From positions 1-18,762 of the forward strand of contig CAZOQJ010000037.1 of assembly GCA_964581905.1 (NCBI GenBank): a stretch of DNA of 18,762 bases. Direction: 5' to 3'. The position numbers and the translations under genes were made by a program. Shown here one piece after another: positions 12,211 through 18,762 of the stretch (positions are counted from its first letter, which is position 1; each line of letters opens with the position of its first letter). The stretch comes from CAZBWE01 sp964581905. Lineage in GTDB: Bacteria; Planctomycetota; Phycisphaerae; Sedimentisphaerales; Anaerobacaceae. The notes under the pieces are model-generated. The model did no database searches. It was not told where the DNA came from and was given only the letters and a program-made list of their open reading frames with translations.

Positions 12211-13419
12211 ATGCTTATACCTTATCGAATAGATGTTCCGTTTGACCATCAACCGGTGGTGAGCTGGATAGTATTCGCAGCGATAATTTTGGTATTCGGC
12301 TTACAAGTATTAGAGCAGCCAAAGCTCGATCAACAGATTAAAGAGGAATTTAATAAGCGCGTAGCTGAAGGAGAACCACCAATCGACGCACTAAAACATG
12401 CCAAAGAAAGCATGTTAGAAAAGACGACAATATACAGTTTTGTGTTAAAAGGTTGGAGACTAAAGGGTTTGTTTGGGCATATGTGGCTGCATGGAGGCTT
12501 TATCCATCTGATAGGCAATCTTATTTTCTTGTGGGTTTTTGGAAATGCGGTTTGTTCAAAGATCGGCAATATTTCTTACCTACCGGTATATGTTGGACTT
12601 GGCCTGATATCAGCGATTAGCCACTTGCTATTTACTAGTGGTACCGCGATTGGAGCAAGCGGTGCAATAAATGGCATTGTTGGTATGTCTCTTATTTTCT
12701 TTCCCGAAAATGAGCTAAGCTGTTTGTGGATATTCTGGTTTCCACTTATGATTCGTCCCTATGTCAAAACATTTTCTGTTAGAAGCTTCTGGTTGATTCT
12801 AATGTGGTTCGCTTTCGATATATGGGGAGCATTAAGAGACACAGGCCATATAGCCTATTATGCACATATTGGGGGCTTTGTTAGCGGGGCCGGATTAGCA
12901 ATTCTACTGCTAAAATTAAAGTGGGTGACTATGGAGCACTATGAAAAGTCGCTACTACAACTAATCAGTGGAGAAAAATCAGATAAAGAAGAAGTAAGAA
13001 GAGACTTAGCACCCTGGCAACAACAATATGCTACCAGTGATGCAGCAACGAGTGAACCAGCAACGATACCACTGGAGGAGAAAAAAACCAACGTTGAACC
13101 CGAGATTCAACAACTTATTTTAGAAAAACCAAAAGAGGAATTTATTCATTTTACCTGTTCATGTGGCAAAAGAATCAAAGTGCCAGCTAAATACGCAGGA
13201 AAAACAGGGCTATGTCCGAGCTGTAAAAGCAAGGTCAAGATTCCAGAAAAAAGCAGCGTTGAGATAGAAAAAACACAGCGGGTGCCAGATAAATCGCAAG
13301 ATGAATACATTCGATTTAGATGCCAATGTGGGCAGAGAATCAAATTTGCCAGAAAGGATACTGGGAAAATCGGGCGATGTCCAAGGTGTAAACAAGAGGT
13401 GAGAATCCCCGAGGAGTGA
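12211..13419 (+). CDS. Rhomboid intramembrane protease with two C-terminal zinc ribbons
   Basis: 402-aa membrane serine protease. Residues 1-235 form the rhomboid core: a HMWLHGGFIHLIGNLIFLW block (90-108), catalytic Ser150 in GASG (148-151) and catalytic His219 in YAHIGGFVSG (217-226). A long insert of about 50 residues (36-88) lies between the first and second membrane segments. After a charged linker come two near-identical zinc ribbons: Cys316/318/335/338 in CSCGKRIKVPAKYAG...CPSC, and Cys371/373/390/393 in CQCGQRIKFARKD...CPRC, both with the same 17-residue spacing. Such ribbons are frequent in planctomycete proteins. A GGAG ribosome site lies 9 bases before the ATG. The ribbons would face the cytoplasm if the linker follows the last helix there; their role is unknown. 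Confidence 0.9.
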   Translation: MLIPYRIDVPFDHQPVVSWIVFAAIILVFGLQVLEQPKLDQQIKEEFNKRVAEGEPPIDALKHAKESMLEKTTIYSFVLKGWRLKGLFGHMWLHGGFIHLIGNLIFLWVFGNAVCSKIGNISYLPVYVGLGLISAISHLLFTSGTAIGASGAINGIVGMSLIFFPENELSCLWIFWFPLMIRPYVKTFSVRSFWLILMWFAFDIWGALRDTGHIAYYAHIGGFVSGAGLAILLLKLKWVTMEHYEKSLLQLISGEKSDKEEVRRDLAPWQQQYATSDAATSEPATIPLEEKKTNVEPEIQQLILEKPKEEFIHFTCSCGKRIKVPAKYAGKTGLCPSCKSKVKIPEKSSVEIEKTQRVPDKSQDEYIRFRCQCGQRIKFARKDTGKIGRCPRCKQEVRIPEE

Positions 13420-13482
13420 CGACAACCGGCTTCGCGGCACTGATTGCTATGTTTCTGATTTATAAACGGGTAGTATCAGAGT

Positions 13483-14430
13483 ATGGATAAGATTGCGGAT
13501 GAAACGAAAGGTATAAGCAATAAAAAGAATAGTTTTTCACAGCAATCAAAAAACAAAGGCAAAATTTATATTGGTATAGCAGGTTGGTCATATCCGGATT
13601 GGAGGGGGATTGTGTATGAGCGGGCGAAGATGGACCAGCTTGAGTATGTAAGTAGATTCATTGATTGTACTGAAATCAACAACACCTTTTACCGGCCTCC
13701 AGAGGAAAAAAATACAAGATTGTGGTTACAAAGCATTTCTAAAAGTAAAGATTTTTTCTTTACGGCAAAGCTACATCGGGACTTCACACACCAAGGTAAA
13801 ATCAGCGAAGAAATGGTAAAGCAGTTTCATAAGGGTTTTGAGCCACTCCTGGAGACAAACAAGTTAAAACACCTGCTTGTGCAATTTAGATATGACTTTG
13901 ACGACAATAAAGAAAATCGGCAACATCTAACAAAGATAGCAAAGAGCCTCTCCGATGTGTTTAATCTGGCCGTGGAAGTAAGGCATAAATCGTGGAAAGA
14001 AAAAGACGCACTAAAATTTTTTGAGGGACTGGATGTATCGGTATGCAATCTCGATTATCCGACGACGTGGAACTCCTTTGATATGCAGGACTGCACAATC
14101 GGCAAAAACGGCTATTTTCGGATGCACGGCAGAAATGAAGAAAAATGGTTTGATAAAGACACAGGCAGAGATGAGACTTATGATTACTATTATAACGAAG
14201 ATGAAATCGCAGAGATAAAAAATAGAATCGACAGACTCGCTTTAGCATTTGAGACATTAACGGTTATTGCCAACAACCATTTTCGAGGGGCTGAACTTGC
14301 CAATGCTATTGAGCTAAAAGCACTTCTAAGTGGTCAAGAGCAGCCGGTTCCTGAAGGACTATTAAGAGCTTATCCGAAGCTGGCAAAGATTGCATTGCAA
14401 ACAGAAAAATTACAAGATACACTTTGGTAA
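13483..14430 (+). CDS. DUF72 (YecE-like) family protein
   Basis: 315-aa DUF72 protein with a TIM-barrel-like fold and unknown function. Family blocks are YIGIAGWSYPDWRG (29-42), EINNTFYRPP (64-73), FTAKLHRDFTH (93-103), VEVRHKSW (164-171) and YFRMHGRNEEKWF (211-223). The first 26 residues are polar (Lys/Ser/Asn rich) and outside the conserved domain. No clear ribosome site precedes the ATG at 13483, so the true start could be slightly different, but I see no better one close to KIYIGIAG. It follows the rhomboid gene after 63 bases. A nested palindrome lies just downstream. Confidence 0.9.
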   Translation: MDKIADETKGISNKKNSFSQQSKNKGKIYIGIAGWSYPDWRGIVYERAKMDQLEYVSRFIDCTEINNTFYRPPEEKNTRLWLQSISKSKDFFFTAKLHRDFTHQGKISEEMVKQFHKGFEPLLETNKLKHLLVQFRYDFDDNKENRQHLTKIAKSLSDVFNLAVEVRHKSWKEKDALKFFEGLDVSVCNLDYPTTWNSFDMQDCTIGKNGYFRMHGRNEEKWFDKDTGRDETYDYYYNEDEIAEIKNRIDRLALAFETLTVIANNHFRGAELANAIELKALLSGQEQPVPEGLLRAYPKLAKIALQTEKLQDTLW

Positions 14431-14441
14431 ATAAATGCAAA

Positions 14442-14490
14442 CCCCACGTAAAACCCGCCAAAAATACGGCGGACAAGCGTGGGGCTAAAT
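14442..14490. repeat. Nested palindrome after the DUF72 gene
   Basis: The outer arms CCCCACG (14442-14448) and CGTGGGG (14478-14484) enclose an inner stem CCGCC (14455-14459) and GGCGG (14468-14472). The outer parts, AACCCCACGTAAAA and TGGGGCTAAATAT, match the single palindrome at the end of tatC. The inner part, AACCCGCCA...GGCGGACAAGC, matches the palindrome inside rnfB. It therefore looks like one element inserted into another. There is no T run, but it could still work as a terminator. Confidence 0.65.
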
Positions 14491-14495
14491 ATAAG

Positions 14496-14531
14496 ATTGC
14501 CACGTCGCTTCACTCCTCGCAATGACGTGGC
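14496..14531. repeat. ATTGCCACG...CTCGCAAT palindromic element, short copy
   Basis: GCCACGTC (14499-14506) is exactly complementary to GACGTGGC (14524-14531); ATTGC (14496-14500) and GCAAT (14519-14523) give an alternative pairing. GGCGTAAGC follows, as in the copy at 10169-10238. It lies in the 126-base gap before the transporter gene. Confidence 0.7.
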
Positions 14532-14556
14532 GTAAGCAAAAGTAAAAGAAGAAGGT

Positions 14557-15867
14557 ATGGATATTTATAATCTTGTTAGTTTTGCGGGGATATTTGTTCT
14601 GATTGGCTTTGCGTGGCTCTTATCGAATGATAAAAGAAATATGAACTGGAGGGTTATCGGCTGGGGGATTGGGCTACAGTTATTAATCGCGATATTTATC
14701 TTCGTTGTGCCCGCAGGGGCTAAAGTATTTTTGGTAGTTAACGACGTTGTTATAAAAGTCCTGGACTCAGCGTCGGCGGGGGCAAAGTTTGTTTTCGGCA
14801 GATTAGCACTTGCACCGGGACAGGTAAACGAATCAGGAGAAGAGTCACTGGGATTTATTCTGGCTTTTCAGGCGTTTCCGACGATTATTTTCTTCTCGGC
14901 GCTTATTTCGATTTTGTACTACTACAAAATTATGCCCCTGATTGTAAGAGGGTTTGCTTACGTATTTACGAAGCTGATGAGAATATCAGGTGCGGAGTCC
15001 CTTGTTGCATCGAGCAATATATTTGTAGGGATTGAATCCGCTCTTACCGTCAAGCCATATCTTAATCGAATGACTAATTCTGAGCTATGCACCATTTTGA
15101 CTGCCGGGATGGCGACGGTCGCGTCCAATGTTTTGGCGCTATACGTATTTAGTCTGCAAAAAGTATTTCCAACAATCGCAGGACATCTGGTCTCAGCCTC
15201 TTTGCTCTCTGCGCCAGCGGCAGTTGTAATGTCGAAAATCATTTTCCCCGAGAAAGAGCAGCCGGAAACTTTGGGTATCAACGTTCCGGCTTTTTATGAA
15301 AAGGACAGCAGTATCTTTGAAGCGATAATCAACGGGGCCAACGCCGGTGTTAAAATGATTTTTGGGATTGTAGCGCTACTTATTGCTGTTCTGGGGTTAG
15401 TGGCCCTTGTGGATTTAGTTTTATCTGCTGTCGGCTCAAAAATTGATTTACTTTTTAACATCAATACCGACTTGTCATTGAAAACAATATTCGGCTATAT
15501 CTTTTATCCGTTTACGATAATTCTGGGCATTCCATTAGATGACGCCGGCGTAGTTTCCAAAATTATCGGTGAGCGATTGATTGTTACGGAAGTTGTGGCT
15601 TATAAGGATTTGGCAACTGTGCTGGAGCAGAACCTGCTGCAGCATCCGCGCTCAGCGGTGATTACTACCTATGCTTTATGCGGATTTGCCCACCTTGCCT
15701 CGATGGCGATTTTTGTAGGGGGTGTTTGTGCGTTAGCCCCTGATAGAATCCGCAACATATCAAAGGCTGCAATTCGGGCACTTATCGCCGCGACGCTGGC
15801 CTGTCTTTTAACGGCCTGTGTTGCAGGAGCATTCTCCACAAAAGGGTCGATTCTATTGGGTAACTGA
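14557..15867 (+). CDS. CNT-family (NupC-like) nucleoside transporter
   Basis: 436-aa inner-membrane symporter of the concentrative nucleoside transporter family, normally Na+- or H+-coupled. It has the family order of an N-terminal three-helix region, the NupC core AFQAFPTIIFFSALISILYY (103-122), the gate GAESLVASSNIFVG (145-158), GVKMIFGIVALLIAVLG (264-280), LGIPLDDAGVVSKIIGER (323-340) and TEVVAYKDL (344-352). The substrate-site motif usually reads GQTEAP after NxFxG; here it is GIESAL (158-163). The later NExVAY motif is TEVVAY. The substrate may therefore differ from standard nucleosides. AGAAGG lies just before the ATG. It converges on carB, another pyrimidine-related gene, with 29 bases between, but they are not in one operon. 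Confidence 0.88.
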   Translation: MDIYNLVSFAGIFVLIGFAWLLSNDKRNMNWRVIGWGIGLQLLIAIFIFVVPAGAKVFLVVNDVVIKVLDSASAGAKFVFGRLALAPGQVNESGEESLGFILAFQAFPTIIFFSALISILYYYKIMPLIVRGFAYVFTKLMRISGAESLVASSNIFVGIESALTVKPYLNRMTNSELCTILTAGMATVASNVLALYVFSLQKVFPTIAGHLVSASLLSAPAAVVMSKIIFPEKEQPETLGINVPAFYEKDSSIFEAIINGANAGVKMIFGIVALLIAVLGLVALVDLVLSAVGSKIDLLFNINTDLSLKTIFGYIFYPFTIILGIPLDDAGVVSKIIGERLIVTEVVAYKDLATVLEQNLLQHPRSAVITTYALCGFAHLASMAIFVGGVCALAPDRIRNISKAAIRALIAATLACLLTACVAGAFSTKGSILLGN

Positions 15868-15870
15868 CTA

Positions 15871-15885
15871 GGTTCGACAAGCTCA
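15871..15885. repeat. GGTTCGACAAGCTCA fragment between convergent genes
   Basis: GGTTCGACAAGCTCA lies in the 29-base gap between the transporter and carB stops. It matches one arm of the common CCTTCGACAAGCTCAGG-type repeats, related to the copy at 6832-6853. It looks like a remnant and does not form a strong hairpin. Confidence 0.35.
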
Positions 15886-15896
15886 CTACAAAAAGG

Positions 15897-18762
15897 TTAT
15901 TTAATGCCGGAATGATAACTCTGCAATGACCTCATAGGAGCCGAGCCATCTCGATGGGCGGCAATACCCTTTGCAGAGGCGGCGGCAGCAGCAGTTGTGG
16001 TTATATAAGGAATTCTGTATTTAATGGCAGCTTTGCGTATATAAGAATCATCGTGCTTACTTATCCTGCCTGCGGGGGTATTGATAATAAGCTGAATCTC
16101 GCCATTTTTTATAGCATCCACTATGTTGGGTCTGCCTTCCTGCATTTTGAGGATGTGCTCACTTTTGACACCATGAGCTGTCAAATACCGATGGGTTCCT
16201 TCCGTTGCCTTGATTTTGAAGCCGAGTTTCTGAAACTGCTTTGCAACTTCGAGAGCGGCTTTCCTATCGTCAGCAGTTACAGTTATTAGGACAGCTCCAT
16301 CGGAAGGCAATTGCTGCTTGGCGGCCTGCTGAGATTTGAAAAAAGCAAGGCCGAATGAATCCGCCATGCCTAATACCTCACCCGTGGAGCGCATCTCCGG
16401 CCCAAGAAGAGGGTCTACTTCCGGGAACATATTGAATGGGAAAACAGCTTCCTTTACACCAAAGTGCGGAATTTTGCGATGCTTCAGATTAAGCTCAGAA
16501 AGTTTTTTGCCAAGCATAACCTGAGTTGCCAATCGGGCCATCGAGATTCCACAGACCTTGGAGACCAGCGGAACAGTCCGCGATGCCCGCGGATTTGCTT
16601 CAAGAATATATACCACATCATTAGCTATAGCATACTGGATATTCATGAGCCCAATTACATTCAGCTCTATCGCAATTTTTCTGGTGTATTCGCAGATAGT
16701 GTCAATGTGTTTCTGTGGTATGCTGGTGGGCGGAATAACACACGCAGAATCGCCAGAGTGGATACCGGCAAGCTCGATGTGCTCCATAACAGCAGGGACA
16801 AATGCATCTTTTCCATCAGCGATGGCATCTGCTTCAGCTTCGATAGCGTTTTCAAGGAATTTATCAATAAGAATGGGCCTTTCAGGCGATACTTCGACCG
16901 CTTTTGCGACGTAGTGTTTTAGCATGTCCTCATCGTGGACAACCTCCATAGCCCTTCCACCGAGAACATAGGACGGCCTTACCATCAAAGGATAGCCGAT
17001 TCGTTCGGCAATAGCGAGTGCCTCTTCTTCACTGCTGGCCATACCAGATTCCGGCTGAGGGATGCCGAGCTTTTTCATCACAGCCCGGAAACGGTCACGG
17101 TCCTCGGCTAAATCAATCGTCTCAGGCGAAGTCCCTATTACCTTTACGCCCGCCTGGGCCAATTCATCGGCTATATTAAGCGGTGTTTGGCCGCCAAACT
17201 GAACAATCACACCTTCCGGCTTTTCTTTTTCATAAATGCTCAGTACATCTTCAACAGTAAGCGGCTCGAAATACAGCTTGTCGGAAGTATCGTAATCCGT
17301 AGAGACAGTTTCCGGGTTGCAGTTTACCATAATCGATTCATATTCTTCGTCCCGCAGAGTAAATGCAGCGTGAACACAACAATAGTCAAACTCAATACCC
17401 TGGCCAATACGATTCGGGCCTCCACCCAAAACCATAATCTTGCGTTTCTTGGAGGTTTGAACCTTATCGGGTGCATTGTAAGTGGAGAAGTAATATGCGG
17501 CATTCTCCACACCACTTACCGGAACCGGCTCCCAGCCCTCCACCATTCCCAGTGAGGTGCGATTCTGCCGGATTTGACTTTCCGCAATGCCAAGTATTTT
17601 AGCCAGGTATTTATCAGCAAAGCCATCTTTCTTGGCCTGAATCAGGAGTTTGTCAGGAGGCATTTTGCCTTTATACTTCAAAAGTTTTTCTTCCAATTCA
17701 ACAAGCTCGGCCATTTGTTCGATGAAGTAGTGCTTGATGCGTGTCTTTTCAAAAAGTGTTTCTATATCAGCACCTTTTCGCAGGGCCTCGTACATAATAA
17801 ATTGTCGCTCGCTCGTAGCTGCACTCAAAAGGTTCAATAGCTCGTCAAGAGAGAGCTTATTAAAGTTCTTTGCAAAGCCGAGTCCGTAACGTCCTGTCTC
17901 GAGAGAACGAATGGACTTTAAAAACGCTTCCTTGTAGTTCTTACCAATGCTCATTACCTCTCCGACGGCACGCATTTGTGTGCCGAGCTTGTCCTCGACG
18001 CCTTTGAACTTCTCAAAAGCCCAACGGCAAAACTTAACCACAACGTAGTCTCCCGAGGGAGTATATTTTTCCAGCGTTCCATCCCTCCAGTACGGTATCT
18101 CATCGAGAGTCAGCCCACCAGCCAACAATGAAGAAACAAAAGCAATCGGAAAGCCGGTGGCTTTGGAAGCAAGCGCCGATGAGCGGGATGTTCTTGGGTT
18201 GATTTCTATTACGACTACTCGTCCGGTTTCAGGGTCGTGAGCAAACTGGATATTGGTACCACCTATGACCTTAATGGCATCAACAATGTCATAAGAATAT
18301 TTTTGCAGCTTCTTTTGCAATTTCTCATCGATAGTAAGCATCGGAGCGGTACAGTAGGAATCTCCCGTGTGTACACCCATGGGGTCCACATTCTCAATGA
18401 AACAGACGGTTATCTTCCGCCCTTTTGCATCGCGAACGACTTCCAGCTCCAGCTCCTCCCATCCGAGGACAGACTCCTCCACCAGAATTTGATTAACAAG
18501 ACTTACCGAAAGACCTCGAGCCGCGACAATACGCAGCTCCTCGACATTAAAAACCGCCCCACCACCGGTTCCGCCCATCGTGTAAGCCGGACGGATAATA
18601 ATAGGATAGCCGATTTCATCGGCTATCTTTTCCGCTTCTTCAACGCTAAAGGCAAGCTCGCTCTTCGGCATCTCGATTCCCAGGCGGTTCATTGTCTCTT
18701 TGAATACACCTCTGTCTTCGCCCCGCTCAATAGCATCAATCTCGACGCCAATGACCTTGACG
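15897..18762 (-). CDS. carB: Carbamoyl-phosphate synthase large chain, 5' end outside window
   Basis: The last 955 or so codons of CarB, which makes carbamoyl phosphate from glutamine-derived ammonia, bicarbonate and 2 ATP for pyrimidine and arginine synthesis. The reading frame stays open to the window edge, and the residues before the internal Met at 18692 (VKVIGVEIDAIERGEDRGVF) are conserved CarB sequence, so that Met is not the start. About 110 N-terminal residues are missing. Domains in order are the first ATP-grasp (IIRPAYTMGGTGGG, EINPRTSRSSALASKATG), an oligomerisation region, the second ATP-grasp (GGGPNRIGQGIEFDY, RPSYVLGGRAMEVV, EANPRASRTVPLVSKV) and the C-terminal MGS-like allosteric domain (VTADDRKAALEVAKQF, INTPAG). 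No carA is visible in the window. Confidence 0.97.
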   Translation of the reverse strand, partial: VKVIGVEIDAIERGEDRGVFKETMNRLGIEMPKSELAFSVEEAEKIADEIGYPIIIRPAYTMGGTGGGAVFNVEELRIVAARGLSVSLVNQILVEESVLGWEELELEVVRDAKGRKITVCFIENVDPMGVHTGDSYCTAPMLTIDEKLQKKLQKYSYDIVDAIKVIGGTNIQFAHDPETGRVVVIEINPRTSRSSALASKATGFPIAFVSSLLAGGLTLDEIPYWRDGTLEKYTPSGDYVVVKFCRWAFEKFKGVEDKLGTQMRAVGEVMSIGKNYKEAFLKSIRSLETGRYGLGFAKNFNKLSLDELLNLLSAATSERQFIMYEALRKGADIETLFEKTRIKHYFIEQMAELVELEEKLLKYKGKMPPDKLLIQAKKDGFADKYLAKILGIAESQIRQNRTSLGMVEGWEPVPVSGVENAAYYFSTYNAPDKVQTSKKRKIMVLGGGPNRIGQGIEFDYCCVHAAFTLRDEEYESIMVNCNPETVSTDYDTSDKLYFEPLTVEDVLSIYEKEKPEGVIVQFGGQTPLNIADELAQAGVKVIGTSPETIDLAEDRDRFRAVMKKLGIPQPESGMASSEEEALAIAERIGYPLMVRPSYVLGGRAMEVVHDEDMLKHYVAKAVEVSPERPILIDKFLENAIEAEADAIADGKDAFVPAVMEHIELAGIHSGDSACVIPPTSIPQKHIDTICEYTRKIAIELNVIGLMNIQYAIANDVVYILEANPRASRTVPLVSKVCGISMARLATQVMLGKKLSELNLKHRKIPHFGVKEAVFPFNMFPEVDPLLGPEMRSTGEVLGMADSFGLAFFKSQQAAKQQLPSDGAVLITVTADDRKAALEVAKQFQKLGFKIKATEGTHRYLTAHGVKSEHILKMQEGRPNIVDAIKNGEIQLIINTPAGRISKHDDSYIRKAAIKYRIPYITTTAAAAASAKGIAAHRDGSAPMRSLQSYHSGIK

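Noticed and set aside
16464..17555. Several plus-strand open frames of 110-150 codons
   Set aside because: They are antisense to carB, which is conserved through this whole stretch.
1..18762. CRISPR array, transposase, integrase, phage or defence genes
   Set aside because: None was seen. Repeats in the window are short palindromes without regular spacing, and every sizeable gene belongs to a housekeeping, transport or enzyme family.

Overview
The window is gene-dense bacterial chromosome with housekeeping and energy-metabolism genes. I infer a planctomycete, probably of the Phycisphaerae/Sedimentisphaerales type. The reasons are the Rnf operon in the order C-D-G-E-A-B, a rhomboid protease carrying C-terminal CxC...CxxC zinc ribbons, LPS-heptose and TatAC genes in one genome, and many short dispersed palindromes between genes. 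This is inference from family content, not a phylogenetic placement.

Layout. Positions 1-3910 (+) hold most of an rnf operon: the last 27 codons of rnfC, then rnfD, rnfG, rnfE, rnfA and rnfB, mostly overlapping or nearly touching. It encodes the membrane complex that couples ferredoxin:NAD oxidoreduction to Na+ or H+ transport. tyrS (-) converges on rnfB with a 4-bp overlap. Then come a small membrane hydrolase-like gene and hldD (-), a likely two-gene unit. A 660-bp stretch without a recognised gene follows (6767-7430); it holds several palindromes, two tandem tiny ORFs for hydrophobic peptides on the minus strand, a minus-strand terminator and a near-consensus promoter for tatA. tatA and tatC (+) are separated by a strong stem-loop. 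A metallo-beta-lactamase/beta-CASP RNase gene (-) lies 29 bases downstream of tRNA-Val(TAC). Next are a nitroreductase (+), an unusual tRNA-Ala(CGC) (+), a zinc-dependent phospholipase C-like gene, a rhomboid-zinc-ribbon protein, a DUF72 protein and a CNT-type transporter (all +). The window ends inside carB (-), whose first roughly 110 codons lie outside.

The most interesting signals are small. (1) RnfB has lost exactly the cysteines that bind one cluster of its C-terminal 2x[4Fe-4S] unit, and a palindrome sits in frame where three of those cysteines should be. (2) At least three families of short palindromic repeats recur; copies supply the last codons and stop of tatC and probably the last codons of rnfB, and one copy looks like an element inserted inside another. 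(3) Two tandem tiny hydrophobic-peptide ORFs lie upstream of hldD. (4) The tRNA-Ala(CGC) has a non-standard D-arm. (5) The CNT transporter has an altered nucleobase-binding motif. I found no phage genes, transposase, CRISPR array or recognisable defence system.
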